64,000 bases of DNA from Chryseosolibacter sp964532595. Lineage in GTDB: Bacteria; Bacteroidota; Bacteroidia; Cytophagales; Cyclobacteriaceae. Below, one piece after another: positions 41,089-49,268 of the stretch; the first letter of the stretch is position 1, and each line of letters starts with the position of its first letter. The notes beneath the pieces are model-generated. The model did no database searches and was not told where the DNA came from. It saw nothing but the letters and a program-made list of their open reading frames with translations. Both the position numbers and the translations under genes were made by a program. Location: the NCBI GenBank assembly GCA_964532595.1, contig CAZHIQ010000008.1, positions 1 to 64,000 on the forward strand, written 5' to 3'.

Positions 41089-42429
41089 ATGAAGAAAACG
41101 CTGATTGTCAATGCAAATATAGTCAATGAGGGCCGTGCCTTCGAAAGTGACGTGTTAATCGTAGGTGATCGGATCGACTCTGTTGGCCCAGACTTGTCAT
41201 CGCGTGAGGCCGACGAGGTAATTGATGCACAGGGTAAATTTCTGTTACCGGGGGCGATAGACGATCAGGTTCATTTCCGTGAACCTGGGCTTACCCACAA
41301 GGCAACCATTGGTACGGAGGCTCGGGCTGCTGTGGCCGGAGGGGTAACCAGTTTTATGGAGATGCCGAATACCGTCCCCCCTACCTTTACCCGGGAACTC
41401 CTTGAAGATAAGTTCTCGATCGCCCGACGCGATTCGCTTGCGAACTATTCTTTCTACATGGGGGCGTCGAATGACAACCTTGACGAAGTGATGAAGGTGG
41501 ATGTCAGACAGGTCTGTGGGTTGAAAATTTTCATGGGATCGTCGACGGGTAATCTGCTCGTTGATGATGGTAAAACTCTGGAAGGGTTTTTCTCGCGGTT
41601 CCCTGCGTTGATCGCTACGCATTGTGAAGATGAGCAGACCATTGTCCACAACGCGGAGGTGTATCGCAAGAAGTACGGCGAAGATGTCCCGGTCAAATTT
41701 CACCCGTTAATCCGCAGCGCGGAGGCTTGCTACAAATCTTCGTCATTCGCTGTCGAACTTGCACGCAAGCACGGTACCCGTCTCCACGTGTTGCACATTT
41801 CGACGCGCCAAGAGACGAGTCTTTTTGATGCGGAGACCCCGCTCGCGGAAAAGAAAATAACTGCTGAGGCGTGCATCCATCATTTGTGGTTTAGTGACGA
41901 AGATTACGACAGGCTAGGCACATTTATCAAATGGAATCCGGCGGTGAAGACTGAGGCCGACCGACAAGCGGTCTTCGAGGCCGTTCTCGACGACCGCATT
42001 GACGTAATCGCTACCGACCACGCTCCTCATACCCGGGAGGAAAAGACAAATACATACTTCAAAGCGCCCTCGGGCGGTCCGCTCATTCAGCATAGCCTGG
42101 TGGCCATGCTTGAAATGTGCCATCAGGGTAAGTTGTCGCTGGAGAAGGTGGTACAGAAAATGGCTCACAATCCGGCTACGCTATTTCAGGTGGCTGAACG
42201 GGGCTTTATTCGGGAAGGCTATTTTGCTGATCTGGTGCTCGTTGATCTCGATCGACCGTGGCAGGTATCGTCGGGGAACATCCTTTCCAAATGCGGGTGG
42301 TCTCCCTTTGAAGGTCAGATGTTCCGGTCGGCGGTAACGCATACCTGGGTGTCGGGGCACCTGGCCTACCGCGATGGAGTATTTGATGACAGCAGGAAAG
42401 GGCACCGGCTGTTGTTCGACCGGAACTAA
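41089..42429 (+). CDS. pyrC: dihydroorotase
   Basis: Dihydroorotase closes the ring of N-carbamoyl aspartate in pyrimidine synthesis. The 446 residues follow the type I, zinc-binding layout: LLPGAIDDQVHFREPGLTHKATI (HxH of site alpha), the carboxylated-lysine segment near GLKIFMGSSTGNL, ATHCEDE, LHVLHISTRQE and ATDHAPHTREEK with the catalytic Asp. The family also includes allantoinase, but these motifs and the presence of carB elsewhere favour dihydroorotase. The ATG follows a -7 promoter box by 5 bases. Confidence 0.92.
   Translation: MKKTLIVNANIVNEGRAFESDVLIVGDRIDSVGPDLSSREADEVIDAQGKFLLPGAIDDQVHFREPGLTHKATIGTEARAAVAGGVTSFMEMPNTVPPTFTRELLEDKFSIARRDSLANYSFYMGASNDNLDEVMKVDVRQVCGLKIFMGSSTGNLLVDDGKTLEGFFSRFPALIATHCEDEQTIVHNAEVYRKKYGEDVPVKFHPLIRSAEACYKSSSFAVELARKHGTRLHVLHISTRQETSLFDAETPLAEKKITAEACIHHLWFSDEDYDRLGTFIKWNPAVKTEADRQAVFEAVLDDRIDVIATDHAPHTREEKTNTYFKAPSGGPLIQHSLVAMLEMCHQGKLSLEKVVQKMAHNPATLFQVAERGFIREGYFADLVLVDLDRPWQVSSGNILSKCGWSPFEGQMFRSAVTHTWVSGHLAYRDGVFDDSRKGHRLLFDRN
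41114..41121 (-). promoter_or_regulatory. -7 promoter element (TATATTTG) of the helicase gene, inside pyrC
   Basis: On the minus strand TATATTTG plus C matches TAnnTTTG. It lies inside the first codons of pyrC, 44 bases before the GTG at 41069, so the two divergent transcripts would overlap. Confidence 0.5.
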
Positions 42430-42487
42430 AAAAAGACTTTTTTGTTATTTGCAATCGAGTATCTAAATTGCGGACCCAATCCAGACG

Positions 42488-42561
42488 GTGAATGTAGCTC
42501 AGTTGGTTAGAGCATCAGATTGTGATTCTGAGGGTCGCGGGTTCGAGTCCCGTCTTTCACC
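42488..42561 (+). tRNA. tRNA-His (anticodon GTG)
   Basis: The cloverleaf folds with the anticodon GTG at 42522-42524 (loop TTGTGAT), a D-stem GCTC and a T-loop TTCGAGT. G42487 just before the acceptor stem can act as the extra G(-1) of tRNA-His, pairing with C42561 at position 73. The acceptor stem has one T-T mismatch at pair 6:67. The three bases after C72 read CCA, but this uses the position-73 C, so a full CCA after position 73 is not encoded. A terminator follows at 42563. Confidence 0.9.
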
Positions 42562-42562
42562 C

Positions 42563-42597
42563 AAACCCTGCGCATACACGCAGGGTTTGTTTTTTTT
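42563..42597 (+). terminator. intrinsic terminator after tRNA-His
   Basis: A perfect 10-bp stem (AAACCCTGCG at 42563-42572, CGCAGGGTTT at 42579-42588) has a 6-base loop and is followed by a run of eight T (42590-42597). Confidence 0.9.
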
Positions 42598-42681
42598 ATA
42601 TCCCCCGATATCTTGTTGATTCATTCGCTCGCCTGGAAGGGATCGTTATTGCTGTGGCGCGGTTTTTTTTTAAGTTTAGGC

Positions 42682-42936
42682 ATGATTACGTGGGGAGATT
42701 TCAACCGGTTATCGCTGTCAAAGAAGATCAGTCTTCTTTACGAGAACGGTACGTTTGTGATGGCGATTCGTTACTACGGATATAAGGTAAACTTGTATTT
42801 GCTGGGCAATCTATACCTCGAGGTGTTTGTCAATCACAAGTTCTCTTGCATTGAGAAAATTCAGCAGCTCGATATGAACCACTCGCGCATGAAGTTTTAT
42901 TCCGATCAGATTAAATTGCCCGACTTCGTTTACTAG
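42682..42936 (+). CDS. small conserved protein of unknown function (84 aa)
   Basis: I know similar short proteins in Cytophagales, but no function. The 84 residues are soluble and rich in Tyr, Leu and Lys: MITWGDFNRLSLSKKISLLYENG, then YKVNLYLLGNLYLEVFVNH. The ATG at 42682 is chosen because a box TAAGTTTA (42671-42678) close to the -7 consensus lies 3 bases before it; the earlier frame start at 42613 adds a hydrophobic extension of unclear origin. The gene is isolated between the tRNA-His terminator and a bidirectional terminator at 42943. Confidence 0.6.
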   Translation: MITWGDFNRLSLSKKISLLYENGTFVMAIRYYGYKVNLYLLGNLYLEVFVNHKFSCIEKIQQLDMNHSRMKFYSDQIKLPDFVY

Positions 42937-42942
42937 AGACAC

Positions 42943-42978
42943 AAAAAAAATCCCGGCATTAGCCGGGATTTTTTTTTC
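42943..42978. terminator. bidirectional terminator between two small convergent genes
   Basis: TCCCGGC (42951-42957) and GCCGGGA (42962-42968) form a 7-bp stem with a 4-base loop, flanked by eight A on the left and ten T on the right, giving a T-tract on both strands. Confidence 0.9.
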
Positions 42979-43000
42979 GTAGGTTCAGGTAGTAATACCG

Positions 43001-43738
43001 TTATGCCGTAGCAGTAGAAGTCTCTTCAAATTTTTGCGATACTTTAAGGCTGACAGTTTTCTTGGCTTTGTATCCACAATAGCCGCACTGATAGTGCTTG
43101 TTCAATTCACCTTCTTCAGTAGCAGTAGGCTGGCGAACAATTTCTTCCTTCACAATTTTGAAGGTCTGATAGTTACACTCGGGGCACTGGATAGCGTGGA
43201 GGTGACCAGCGTATTTTTCAATTTTGACGTATCCTGTCTCCATGTCTTTCCACACATCGTAGTCGACAGAGAATACGTTTTCTTCCGCCTGCATACCTTC
43301 ATCAAGATAAGCGTCTTCTTCATCCTCGCTGAGGAGCTTCATGGGTTTGCCGGTCTTGGGTGATATCCTGGGCTTATAGCGAAGCACTTTCAGGCGCTTT
43401 TCAATATAGAACGGGTAGTAGAATTTCAGCAGGTTTTGCACGATTAGCGCGACGATCATACCGAAGGAAACCGTTGTGAAAACCCTCACGAAAATCCACA
43501 GGGCGCTCAGTTCCTCCACGTTGGAATTGGCGTAGAACGCGCATCCAATGATCAGAATAAGCGAAGCCGTCCAAAGGGTTTTAATCTCAAAGCGATTGAT
43601 GTAGTCGTATTTCGTCTTAGCATCTCTCGTTGTGGCAAGTCGGATGATGTGACCGAAAACGATCAACACCGCTATCGCCCACGCCCCAAGGGCGATATTC
43701 TGTGCCAGTTCATTCCAAGGTGCGTATTGTTCTGCCAT
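43001..43738 (-). CDS. membrane protein with C-terminal zinc ribbon
   Basis: I do not recognise a named family. The 245 residues start with three membrane helices (about 14-30, 55-70 and 82-104). A cytoplasmic or periplasmic segment follows with FYYPFYIEKRLKVLRYKPRISPKTGKPMKLLSEDEEDAYLDEG. The C-terminus has a zinc ribbon of the form CPEC (about 185-188) and CGYC (about 219-222), 30 residues apart. Similar proteins occur in Cytophagales. A role is unknown. A -7 box (TATATTTG, 43778-43771 on the minus strand) lies upstream. The gene stands alone. Confidence 0.7.
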   Translation of the reverse strand: MAEQYAPWNELAQNIALGAWAIAVLIVFGHIIRLATTRDAKTKYDYINRFEIKTLWTASLILIIGCAFYANSNVEELSALWIFVRVFTTVSFGMIVALIVQNLLKFYYPFYIEKRLKVLRYKPRISPKTGKPMKLLSEDEEDAYLDEGMQAEENVFSVDYDVWKDMETGYVKIEKYAGHLHAIQCPECNYQTFKIVKEEIVRQPTATEEGELNKHYQCGYCGYKAKKTVSLKVSQKFEETSTATA

Positions 43739-43770
43739 GGTTATCAGTTAGTTTATTTATTCCACTTTAG

Positions 43771-43778
43771 CAAATATA
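43771..43778 (-). promoter_or_regulatory. -7 promoter element (TATATTTG) of the zinc-ribbon membrane protein gene
   Basis: TATATTTG plus C on the minus strand matches TAnnTTTG. The ATG at 43738 lies 32 bases downstream. Confidence 0.55.
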
Positions 43779-43895
43779 AAAGCCTTGTTGAACTTAACCT
43801 ACTGACCGTGTAGGTTTCTTTGGCAAAAAGGCTTGCGTAATTGGATAACTATCTCCGGCGTCGAGGGGGTGCAGGAAAGCTGGGTACATTCCCTG

Positions 43896-44672
43896 TCAAG
43901 GTGCGATGGTAACCGCGCTTTTGCTGACAAATTGTGCGATTTTTTTCAAGCACGACGCCTCGCACTCGAACATGCCCATGTGGGCCGTGTCGGGAAGGAT
44001 CACCGCCTCCGCCCGGGGATTAAGCGATGCCTGGTCAAGTATGGTATCAGCGGGGATGCCGGGATCTTTCTCGCCCGCCAGAAGGAGGATGGGGCCCGGA
44101 TAGTTTTCCAATACCGGTCTCCTGTCGGGGCGTTCCCGCATAGCTCGGGTGTATCCGGTCACAGATTCTGCCGAAGCCTGTACCGCGATGTTCTTCACTT
44201 GTGTAATGGAGCGGTGTTGTGGGTCGGCATAGAGCTGCCCGACAAAACTCGAAGTGAATGCGCGGACGCCCTGACGCGCTATGAAGTCAAGTGTCTTGTT
44301 CCTGGAAGCCTTCTTTTCTTCGCTATCGGGCAATGCGGTTGAATGAAAAAGGCATATTCCCCCGATGCGATCGGGTTGTTGTTCGGCCATAGCCAGCGCT
44401 ACATAGCCCCCCAGGGAATGCCCGACAATTACCGGCTTCTTATAGTTGCGAGCCTCCTGCCAGGATAAAAGTGTCCGGGCGATATCGTCGAGGGTAAAAC
44501 CATCCGCAGGTAGTGCGCTCTTTCCAAACCCCGGAAGGTCGACCGTCACGACATGCAACGAGTCACTGAGTTTGTCAGCAAACTCTTTCCAGATCTGCTG
44601 ATTAAAGGGGAAGCCATGAATGAGAATCACGGTAGGCCCGCTCCCCATCTCGCGAAAATTCAATCCTTCCAT
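43896..44672 (-). CDS. alpha/beta hydrolase
   Basis: This is an alpha/beta hydrolase-fold enzyme of 258 residues. The oxyanion region LIHGFPFNQQIW, the nucleophile elbow VGHSLGGYVALA (Ser), LAGEKDPGIPA (Asp) and the late His in PDTAHMGMFE make up the catalytic set. A cap of about 60 residues lies between strands six and seven. Substrate unknown. The ATG at 44672 is chosen because the upstream frame runs into dxs; the start lies 5 bases after the dxs stop, so the two are likely one operon. Confidence 0.9.
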   Translation of the reverse strand: MEGLNFREMGSGPTVILIHGFPFNQQIWKEFADKLSDSLHVVTVDLPGFGKSALPADGFTLDDIARTLLSWQEARNYKKPVIVGHSLGGYVALAMAEQQPDRIGGICLFHSTALPDSEEKKASRNKTLDFIARQGVRAFTSSFVGQLYADPQHRSITQVKNIAVQASAESVTGYTRAMRERPDRRPVLENYPGPILLLAGEKDPGIPADTILDQASLNPRAEAVILPDTAHMGMFECEASCLKKIAQFVSKSAVTIAP

Positions 44673-44677
44673 ATAAC

Positions 44678-46603
44678 CTAAAGGGTACGGGAAACAGACT
44701 CCAATATTCCGAGCACACAACGCTCAATGCCGCCGGCGTCGAAACCACATTCACGATGAAGCTCACTTTGCTCCCCGTGCTCAACAACGCGGTCGGGGAT
44801 GCCCAGACGCCTTACTTCGGCGTGGTAGTGGTGATCGGCCATGAACTCCAGTACGGCGCTGCCAAAGCCTCCCGGCAGGCAGCCGTCTTCTACGGTGATG
44901 ATCTTCTTGTATCTCGCAAAGACTTCGTGTAACAACTCTTCATCAAGGGGCTTCACAAACCGCATGTCGTAATGAGCCACGGCAATGTCGCGTGCGGCAA
45001 GCCGATCGCATACCTCGCTGGCGTAATTGCCGATGTGGCCAATAGTCAATATCGCCACGTCGTCCCCGTCGCGGAGTTTTCGACCCCTACCCACAGGGAT
45101 AGCCTCCATGGGCGTACGCCAGTTAACCATAACGCCCTTTCCTCGCGGATAGCGGATAGAGAACGCTGTGGTACTACGCGGGAGCTGAGCAGTATACATA
45201 AGGTTGCGGAGCTCGGCTTCGTTCATAGGCGCCGCGACAACTATATTGGGAAGGCATCGGAAGAAGGCCATGTCATAGGCGCCGTGGTGCGTAGGACCAT
45301 CGGCCCCCGCAAATCCCGCGCGATCAAGACAGAAGTTGACTGGCAGATTCTGGATACAGACATCGTGAATAACCTGATCGTAGGCTCTTTGCATGAAAGA
45401 GCTGTATATGTTGCAGAAGGGTATGAGCCCCTGTGTTGCGAGACCTGCCGAGAAAGTGACCGCGTGTTGCTCGGCAATTCCTACGTCAAAGGCACGGTCA
45501 GGCATTTCCTTCATCATGATATTCATGGATGAGCCCGATGGCATCGCCGGGGTGACACCGATGATCTTCTCGTTTTTCCTGGCCAGTTCAACCAATGTGT
45601 GACCAAAAACATCCTGATACCGCGGCGGCTGCGGAAGTTCAGGAACAGTCTGATGAATCTCCCCCGTGATCTTGTCAAAAGTGCCCGGAGCGTGCCATGT
45701 TGTGGCATTGCCCTTCTCGGCAGGCGCGTAGCCCTTTCCTTTCACCGTCACACAATGCAGTATCTTCGGTCCCTTGATATTCCTGAGATCGTTCAGTACG
45801 GTGACCAGGTGGTCGACATCATGTCCGTCAACCGGTCCGAAGTATCGTAGATTCAATGACTCGAAAAAGTTGCTCTGGCTGAGCAGGGTCGATTTGATGC
45901 CGTTTTCAATCTTGGAAACGATCTCCTGCGCGCTCTTGCCGAAATGCGACAACTTGCCCAGCAGCTTCCAGACGTCGTCTTTGATCCGGTTGTAGGTGCG
46001 CGAGGTGGTAATATCGGTCAGGTAATCTTTCAACGCTCCTACGTTCGGGTCAATCGACATACAATTGTCGTTGAGAATGATCAGCAGGTTCGTGTCGGAA
46101 ACGCCCGCGTGATTCATCCCTTCGAACGCAATACCGCCCGTCATGGCGCCATCGCCAATCACCGCGATGTGCTGCCGGTCATCCATTTTGAGATATTTGG
46201 CACCCGTTGCCATACCCAGTGCCGCTGAGACGGATGTGGACGAGTGACCAACGCCAAAAGTGTCGTACGGACTTTCACTTCGCTTGGGGAACCCCGACAA
46301 GCCTCCATACAGCCGGTTTGTGTGGAACTGGTCGCGACGGCCGGTCAGAATTTTATGTCCGTATGCCTGATGACCAACATCCCATACCAGTTGGTCGTAC
46401 GGAGTGTTGAAGACGTAATGAAGCGCAACCGTCAATTCAACCACGCCCAGACTGGCGCCAAAATGGCCGCCGTAAACCGACACATTGTCGATAATAAACT
46501 GGCGGAGCTCTTCGCAAAGCTGCACCAGCTGAACCTGGTCGAGCTTTTTAAGATCCTGCGGCGAATTGATTTGGGCCAAAAGTTTACCCGGGGTAATGAG
46601 CAT
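44678..46603 (-). CDS. dxs: 1-deoxy-D-xylulose-5-phosphate synthase
   Basis: Dxs joins pyruvate and glyceraldehyde-3-phosphate with thiamine diphosphate, the first step of the MEP isoprenoid pathway. The 641 residues show the TPP-binding GDGAMTGG ... NDNCMSIDPNVG stretch, AEKGNATTWHAPG in the middle, and the transketolase pyrimidine domain (VGIAEQHAVTFSAGLA), then the C-terminal domain. The ATG at 46603 gives MLITPGKLLAQINSPQDLKKL; the TTG at 46627 is less likely. Isoprenoids from this route could feed the prenyltransferase encoded at 19.1 kb. Confidence 0.97.
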   Translation of the reverse strand: MLITPGKLLAQINSPQDLKKLDQVQLVQLCEELRQFIIDNVSVYGGHFGASLGVVELTVALHYVFNTPYDQLVWDVGHQAYGHKILTGRRDQFHTNRLYGGLSGFPKRSESPYDTFGVGHSSTSVSAALGMATGAKYLKMDDRQHIAVIGDGAMTGGIAFEGMNHAGVSDTNLLIILNDNCMSIDPNVGALKDYLTDITTSRTYNRIKDDVWKLLGKLSHFGKSAQEIVSKIENGIKSTLLSQSNFFESLNLRYFGPVDGHDVDHLVTVLNDLRNIKGPKILHCVTVKGKGYAPAEKGNATTWHAPGTFDKITGEIHQTVPELPQPPRYQDVFGHTLVELARKNEKIIGVTPAMPSGSSMNIMMKEMPDRAFDVGIAEQHAVTFSAGLATQGLIPFCNIYSSFMQRAYDQVIHDVCIQNLPVNFCLDRAGFAGADGPTHHGAYDMAFFRCLPNIVVAAPMNEAELRNLMYTAQLPRSTTAFSIRYPRGKGVMVNWRTPMEAIPVGRGRKLRDGDDVAILTIGHIGNYASEVCDRLAARDIAVAHYDMRFVKPLDEELLHEVFARYKKIITVEDGCLPGGFGSAVLEFMADHHYHAEVRRLGIPDRVVEHGEQSELHRECGFDAGGIERCVLGILESVSRTL

Positions 46604-46724
46604 CGTAAGGTGGTTTGATCCTGACAATAACAGCGATCGAAGTTAAGTGTTTCCCCAAAAGACTCGAATCAACTCCCCAAAATTACTTATTTCTTCAATC
46701 ACAAGGATTTTGGGGGATTATAAA

Positions 46725-46732
46725 TAAATTTG
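46725..46732 (+). promoter_or_regulatory. -7 promoter element (TAAATTTG) of scpA, 6 bases before the ATG
   Basis: TAAATTTG matches TAnnTTTG. Only 6 bases separate it from the ATG at 46739, predicting a leaderless mRNA. A -33 box at normal spacing is not visible. Confidence 0.5.
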
Positions 46733-46738
46733 TGCCTT

Positions 46739-47527
46739 ATGGTTGCATCCCAGGACAATTTTGAGGTCAAGTTGCCCCTCTTCGAGGGGCCTTTCGATCT
46801 GTTGCTCTTTTTCATCGAGCGCGACGAACTGGATATCTACGATATCCCGATCGCCAAGATTACCGACGACTTCCTGGATTATATCCACCATATGGAGACG
46901 CTGAACATCGAAGTGGCAAGCGAATTTATCCTCGTTGCCGCTACGCTCATGCGGATAAAGTCAAAGATGTTGCTCCCGCGTCCGCAGATCGATGAACAGG
47001 GTCAGGAGATCGATCCGAGAGAGGAACTCATCAAGCATCTACTCGAGTACAAGAAGTACAAGTCGGTGGTAGAGACCTTCCATAAAATGGAAGAAGCCGA
47101 GTTGATGAAAGAGAAGCGCGGTAATATCATCCGGGAGATAAAGTCTCTGGCAGAGGTCACCAACGTGGAGGCTGAGCTACAGGATGTGACGGTGTTCAAG
47201 TTGATGACGGTGTTTGAGAGAGTACTGAAACGCTTTGAAGCACAGAAGAACAAGCCCGTGCATCAGGTGATCCAGTATCCCTACACAATCGAAAATCAGA
47301 AAAAGTATATTGTAGAAGAACTTACCCGTAGAGAACGCCTTCCCTTTACTGAAATAATTCAGGCGTATCCGACCCGTGTGGGATTGATCTTCAACTTCCT
47401 GGCGATTCTGGAGATGCTGGCGATTCAACTTATCGGCATTCAGGTCGGCGAAGGTTACAATAACTTCTGGATTACGAAGGCCGAAGCTCAGGAAGCCACT
47501 GTGGCAGACGAGGACGTCGCATCGTAA
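46739..47527 (+). CDS. scpA: segregation and condensation protein A
   Basis: ScpA is the kleisin that links SMC heads with ScpB in chromosome organisation. The 262 residues begin VKLPLFEGPFDLLLFFIERDELDIYDIPIAKITDDFLDYI, the standard N-terminal SMC-binding helix, then a helical middle (RIKSKMLLPR) and a C-terminal winged-helix part (RERLPFTEIIQAYPTRVGLIFNFLAILEM). The ATG at 46739 is used; the TTG at 46730 lies inside the -7 box. The stop is 4 bases from that of the convergent creatininase-like gene. scpB and smc are not in the window. Confidence 0.93.
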   Translation: MVASQDNFEVKLPLFEGPFDLLLFFIERDELDIYDIPIAKITDDFLDYIHHMETLNIEVASEFILVAATLMRIKSKMLLPRPQIDEQGQEIDPREELIKHLLEYKKYKSVVETFHKMEEAELMKEKRGNIIREIKSLAEVTNVEAELQDVTVFKLMTVFERVLKRFEAQKNKPVHQVIQYPYTIENQKKYIVEELTRRERLPFTEIIQAYPTRVGLIFNFLAILEMLAIQLIGIQVGEGYNNFWITKAEAQEATVADEDVAS

Positions 47528-47531
47528 TCGC

Positions 47532-48293
47532 CTACGCGTAAAGATCGTTTAAGTCTGCTTTTGCAACTTCGATAAAGAACCGTGCTATCTTTTCGGTTGA
47601 AGCGCGGAAGAATTTTTCACCTTTTTCGGCGGTCGCCTTGTAGGGATTTCCCACTCCTGTATCTTTTGTTACCTGGCTCCACTTTCGCTCTGCCCAGGCC
47701 CATCCCTCGCGCATGGCGGTAATGCGAAACTTTTTCTCTGCGCCGTCACCCGCTTCTTCGAGAGGACGAACCAGATGAGGTGCGAGGTGAAGAATAAGAC
47801 TTGTCTCCATCTCCCCTGCGTGGTCGTCGCGGTTCTCGAAGAAGTCTTTATGATCGACCGCTCTAAACCAGGTGCATGCGCATATGAACATTTTGGGAAA
47901 TGCTACTCCCAACTCGCGAACCATTGTCTTGAAGTCGTTACCTCCGTGGCCATTGAAGATGATGAGTTTATGAATACCCTGATGGCTTAGCGCATGGGCT
48001 ACATCGCGCAGTACAGCGAGCTGAGTACTCGGATGCATATTGATATCGAGTTTGATGTCGAGCTGACCGGTATTCACGCCAAACGGAACACAGGGAAGGA
48101 CCGCGATTTTTGCTCCGGCTTCCCAGGCGATTCGGGCACTTTCCGCGGCGGCTTGCTCGGCTTCAATAATGTCAGTGCCGTAGGGCAGATGGTAGTTATG
48201 GGCCTCAGTGGCTCCCCAGGGTAAGACCGCCACTTCGTATGGAGTCTCTTTAACGGTCTTCCAGTTTGTTTCGGCAAGTATGTACGGTCTCAT
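47532..48293 (-). CDS. creatininase family amidohydrolase
   Basis: This protein of 253 residues belongs to the creatininase (creatinine amidohydrolase) family. Metal-binding residues are visible in PWGATEAHNYHLPYGTDI (Glu, His and Asp), NGHGGNDF and the late Glu of HAGEMETS. Family members include creatininase, MftE and the riboflavin-biosynthesis formamide hydrolase; the substrate here cannot be told. It lies 18 bases after the lytic transglycosylase gene, as the third gene of a leftward operon with the LOG-family gene. Confidence 0.85.
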   Translation of the reverse strand: MRPYILAETNWKTVKETPYEVAVLPWGATEAHNYHLPYGTDIIEAEQAAAESARIAWEAGAKIAVLPCVPFGVNTGQLDIKLDINMHPSTQLAVLRDVAHALSHQGIHKLIIFNGHGGNDFKTMVRELGVAFPKMFICACTWFRAVDHKDFFENRDDHAGEMETSLILHLAPHLVRPLEEAGDGAEKKFRITAMREGWAWAERKWSQVTKDTGVGNPYKATAEKGEKFFRASTEKIARFFIEVAKADLNDLYA

Positions 48294-48311
48294 AGCAAGA
48301 ATGTTGATGGT

Positions 48312-49268
48312 TTAGTGTTGTTGCGTGTCAGGGATCGCGATGCGGTACGTTTTTCCTTTGCGAACGGTGAGACGAGTGTCGCGAAGCCAGGGGTTGTGTC
48401 GTTTGAGCAATTTGTAGTTGGTGTTGTTTGCCTGGGCAAACTCCACGAGATCTTTGATTGTCTCATTGACTTCGATGTAACGCAATGGCTCGGTTTTGTA
48501 CAGGTGTTGTGGCATCACGCGAAACCCGTAACGGGCGGGATTCTCAATGATCTCCTTAATCGCAAGAATGCGAAACACGTAGCGTGACGTCTCCTCGTTG
48601 AGAAAAAGATCGTAATAATTGTCGACTTTCTGGTTGTCGAGCGCACGTTGAATTCCTGCCATACCTCGGTTGTAAGATGCAGCCACAAGCGTCCAGTTTC
48701 CAAATCGCTGGTACGCCTTGTTCAGATAGCGGCAAGCAGCTTCGGTCGCCTTGAGTGGATCGTACCGCTCATCGACTTCGTCGTTAATTTCAAGTCCGTT
48801 TTCCCGCCCGGCATCGCGAAGTATCTGCCAGTACCCTACTGCCTGTTTGGGAGATACGTCATTCAAGAGGTTGCTTTCAATGAGAGGCAGGTACTTAAAG
48901 TCATCGGGCACGTTATGCTTTCTGAGAATCTCCTGTATCTGTGGAAGCCATCGGTTTGCCCGTTTGATGAGGAAGATTGTGTTGCTGTGAAAGTAGGTGT
49001 TAATCTGCAACTCCTTGTCGAGGCGTTCATAGACATCGGGTAAATGAAGCGGCACCTCTTCGCCTGCGAATGTCGCTTTCCTGGGGACGTCGAGCGACAC
49101 CGCCGGCAACGGCGTCTGGTTAGGGGGAAGTGCGAGGTCAGCCACTTCGATATCTGAAATGCGCGATGCCCGACCGGAAAGTTTTCCCAGGCGAACCTCG
49201 TTATACGATATATAGCCGATCGTGATAACGAGGGCAGCGATTGAAAGGAAAACAGAAATATTTCTCAT
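48312..49268 (-). CDS. lytic transglycosylase (SLT domain) with signal anchor
   Basis: This is a peptidoglycan lytic transglycosylase of 318 residues, similar in outline to MltD. The N-terminus has a signal anchor (ISVFLSIAALVITIGYISY). The catalytic SLT domain is about residues 110-240: FKYLPLIESNLLNDVSPKQAVGYWQI with the catalytic Glu (PLIES), and AASYNRGMAGIQRAL. The C-terminal end resembles a LysM-like segment (YIEVNETIKDLVEFAQANNTNYKLLKRHNPWL). It cleaves glycan strands to 1,6-anhydro products that recycling enzymes such as MurQ may later use. Its ATG overlaps the stop of the LOG gene by one base. Confidence 0.9.
   Translation of the reverse strand: MRNISVFLSIAALVITIGYISYNEVRLGKLSGRASRISDIEVADLALPPNQTPLPAVSLDVPRKATFAGEEVPLHLPDVYERLDKELQINTYFHSNTIFLIKRANRWLPQIQEILRKHNVPDDFKYLPLIESNLLNDVSPKQAVGYWQILRDAGRENGLEINDEVDERYDPLKATEAACRYLNKAYQRFGNWTLVAASYNRGMAGIQRALDNQKVDNYYDLFLNEETSRYVFRILAIKEIIENPARYGFRVMPQHLYKTEPLRYIEVNETIKDLVEFAQANNTNYKLLKRHNPWLRDTRLTVRKGKTYRIAIPDTQQH

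Noticed and set aside
42522..42785. An open frame starting inside tRNA-His
   Set aside because: It begins within the tRNA and crosses a strong terminator.
43833..44342. A 169-codon plus-strand frame near the alpha/beta hydrolase
   Set aside because: It lies opposite the hydrolase gene with its intact catalytic motifs.
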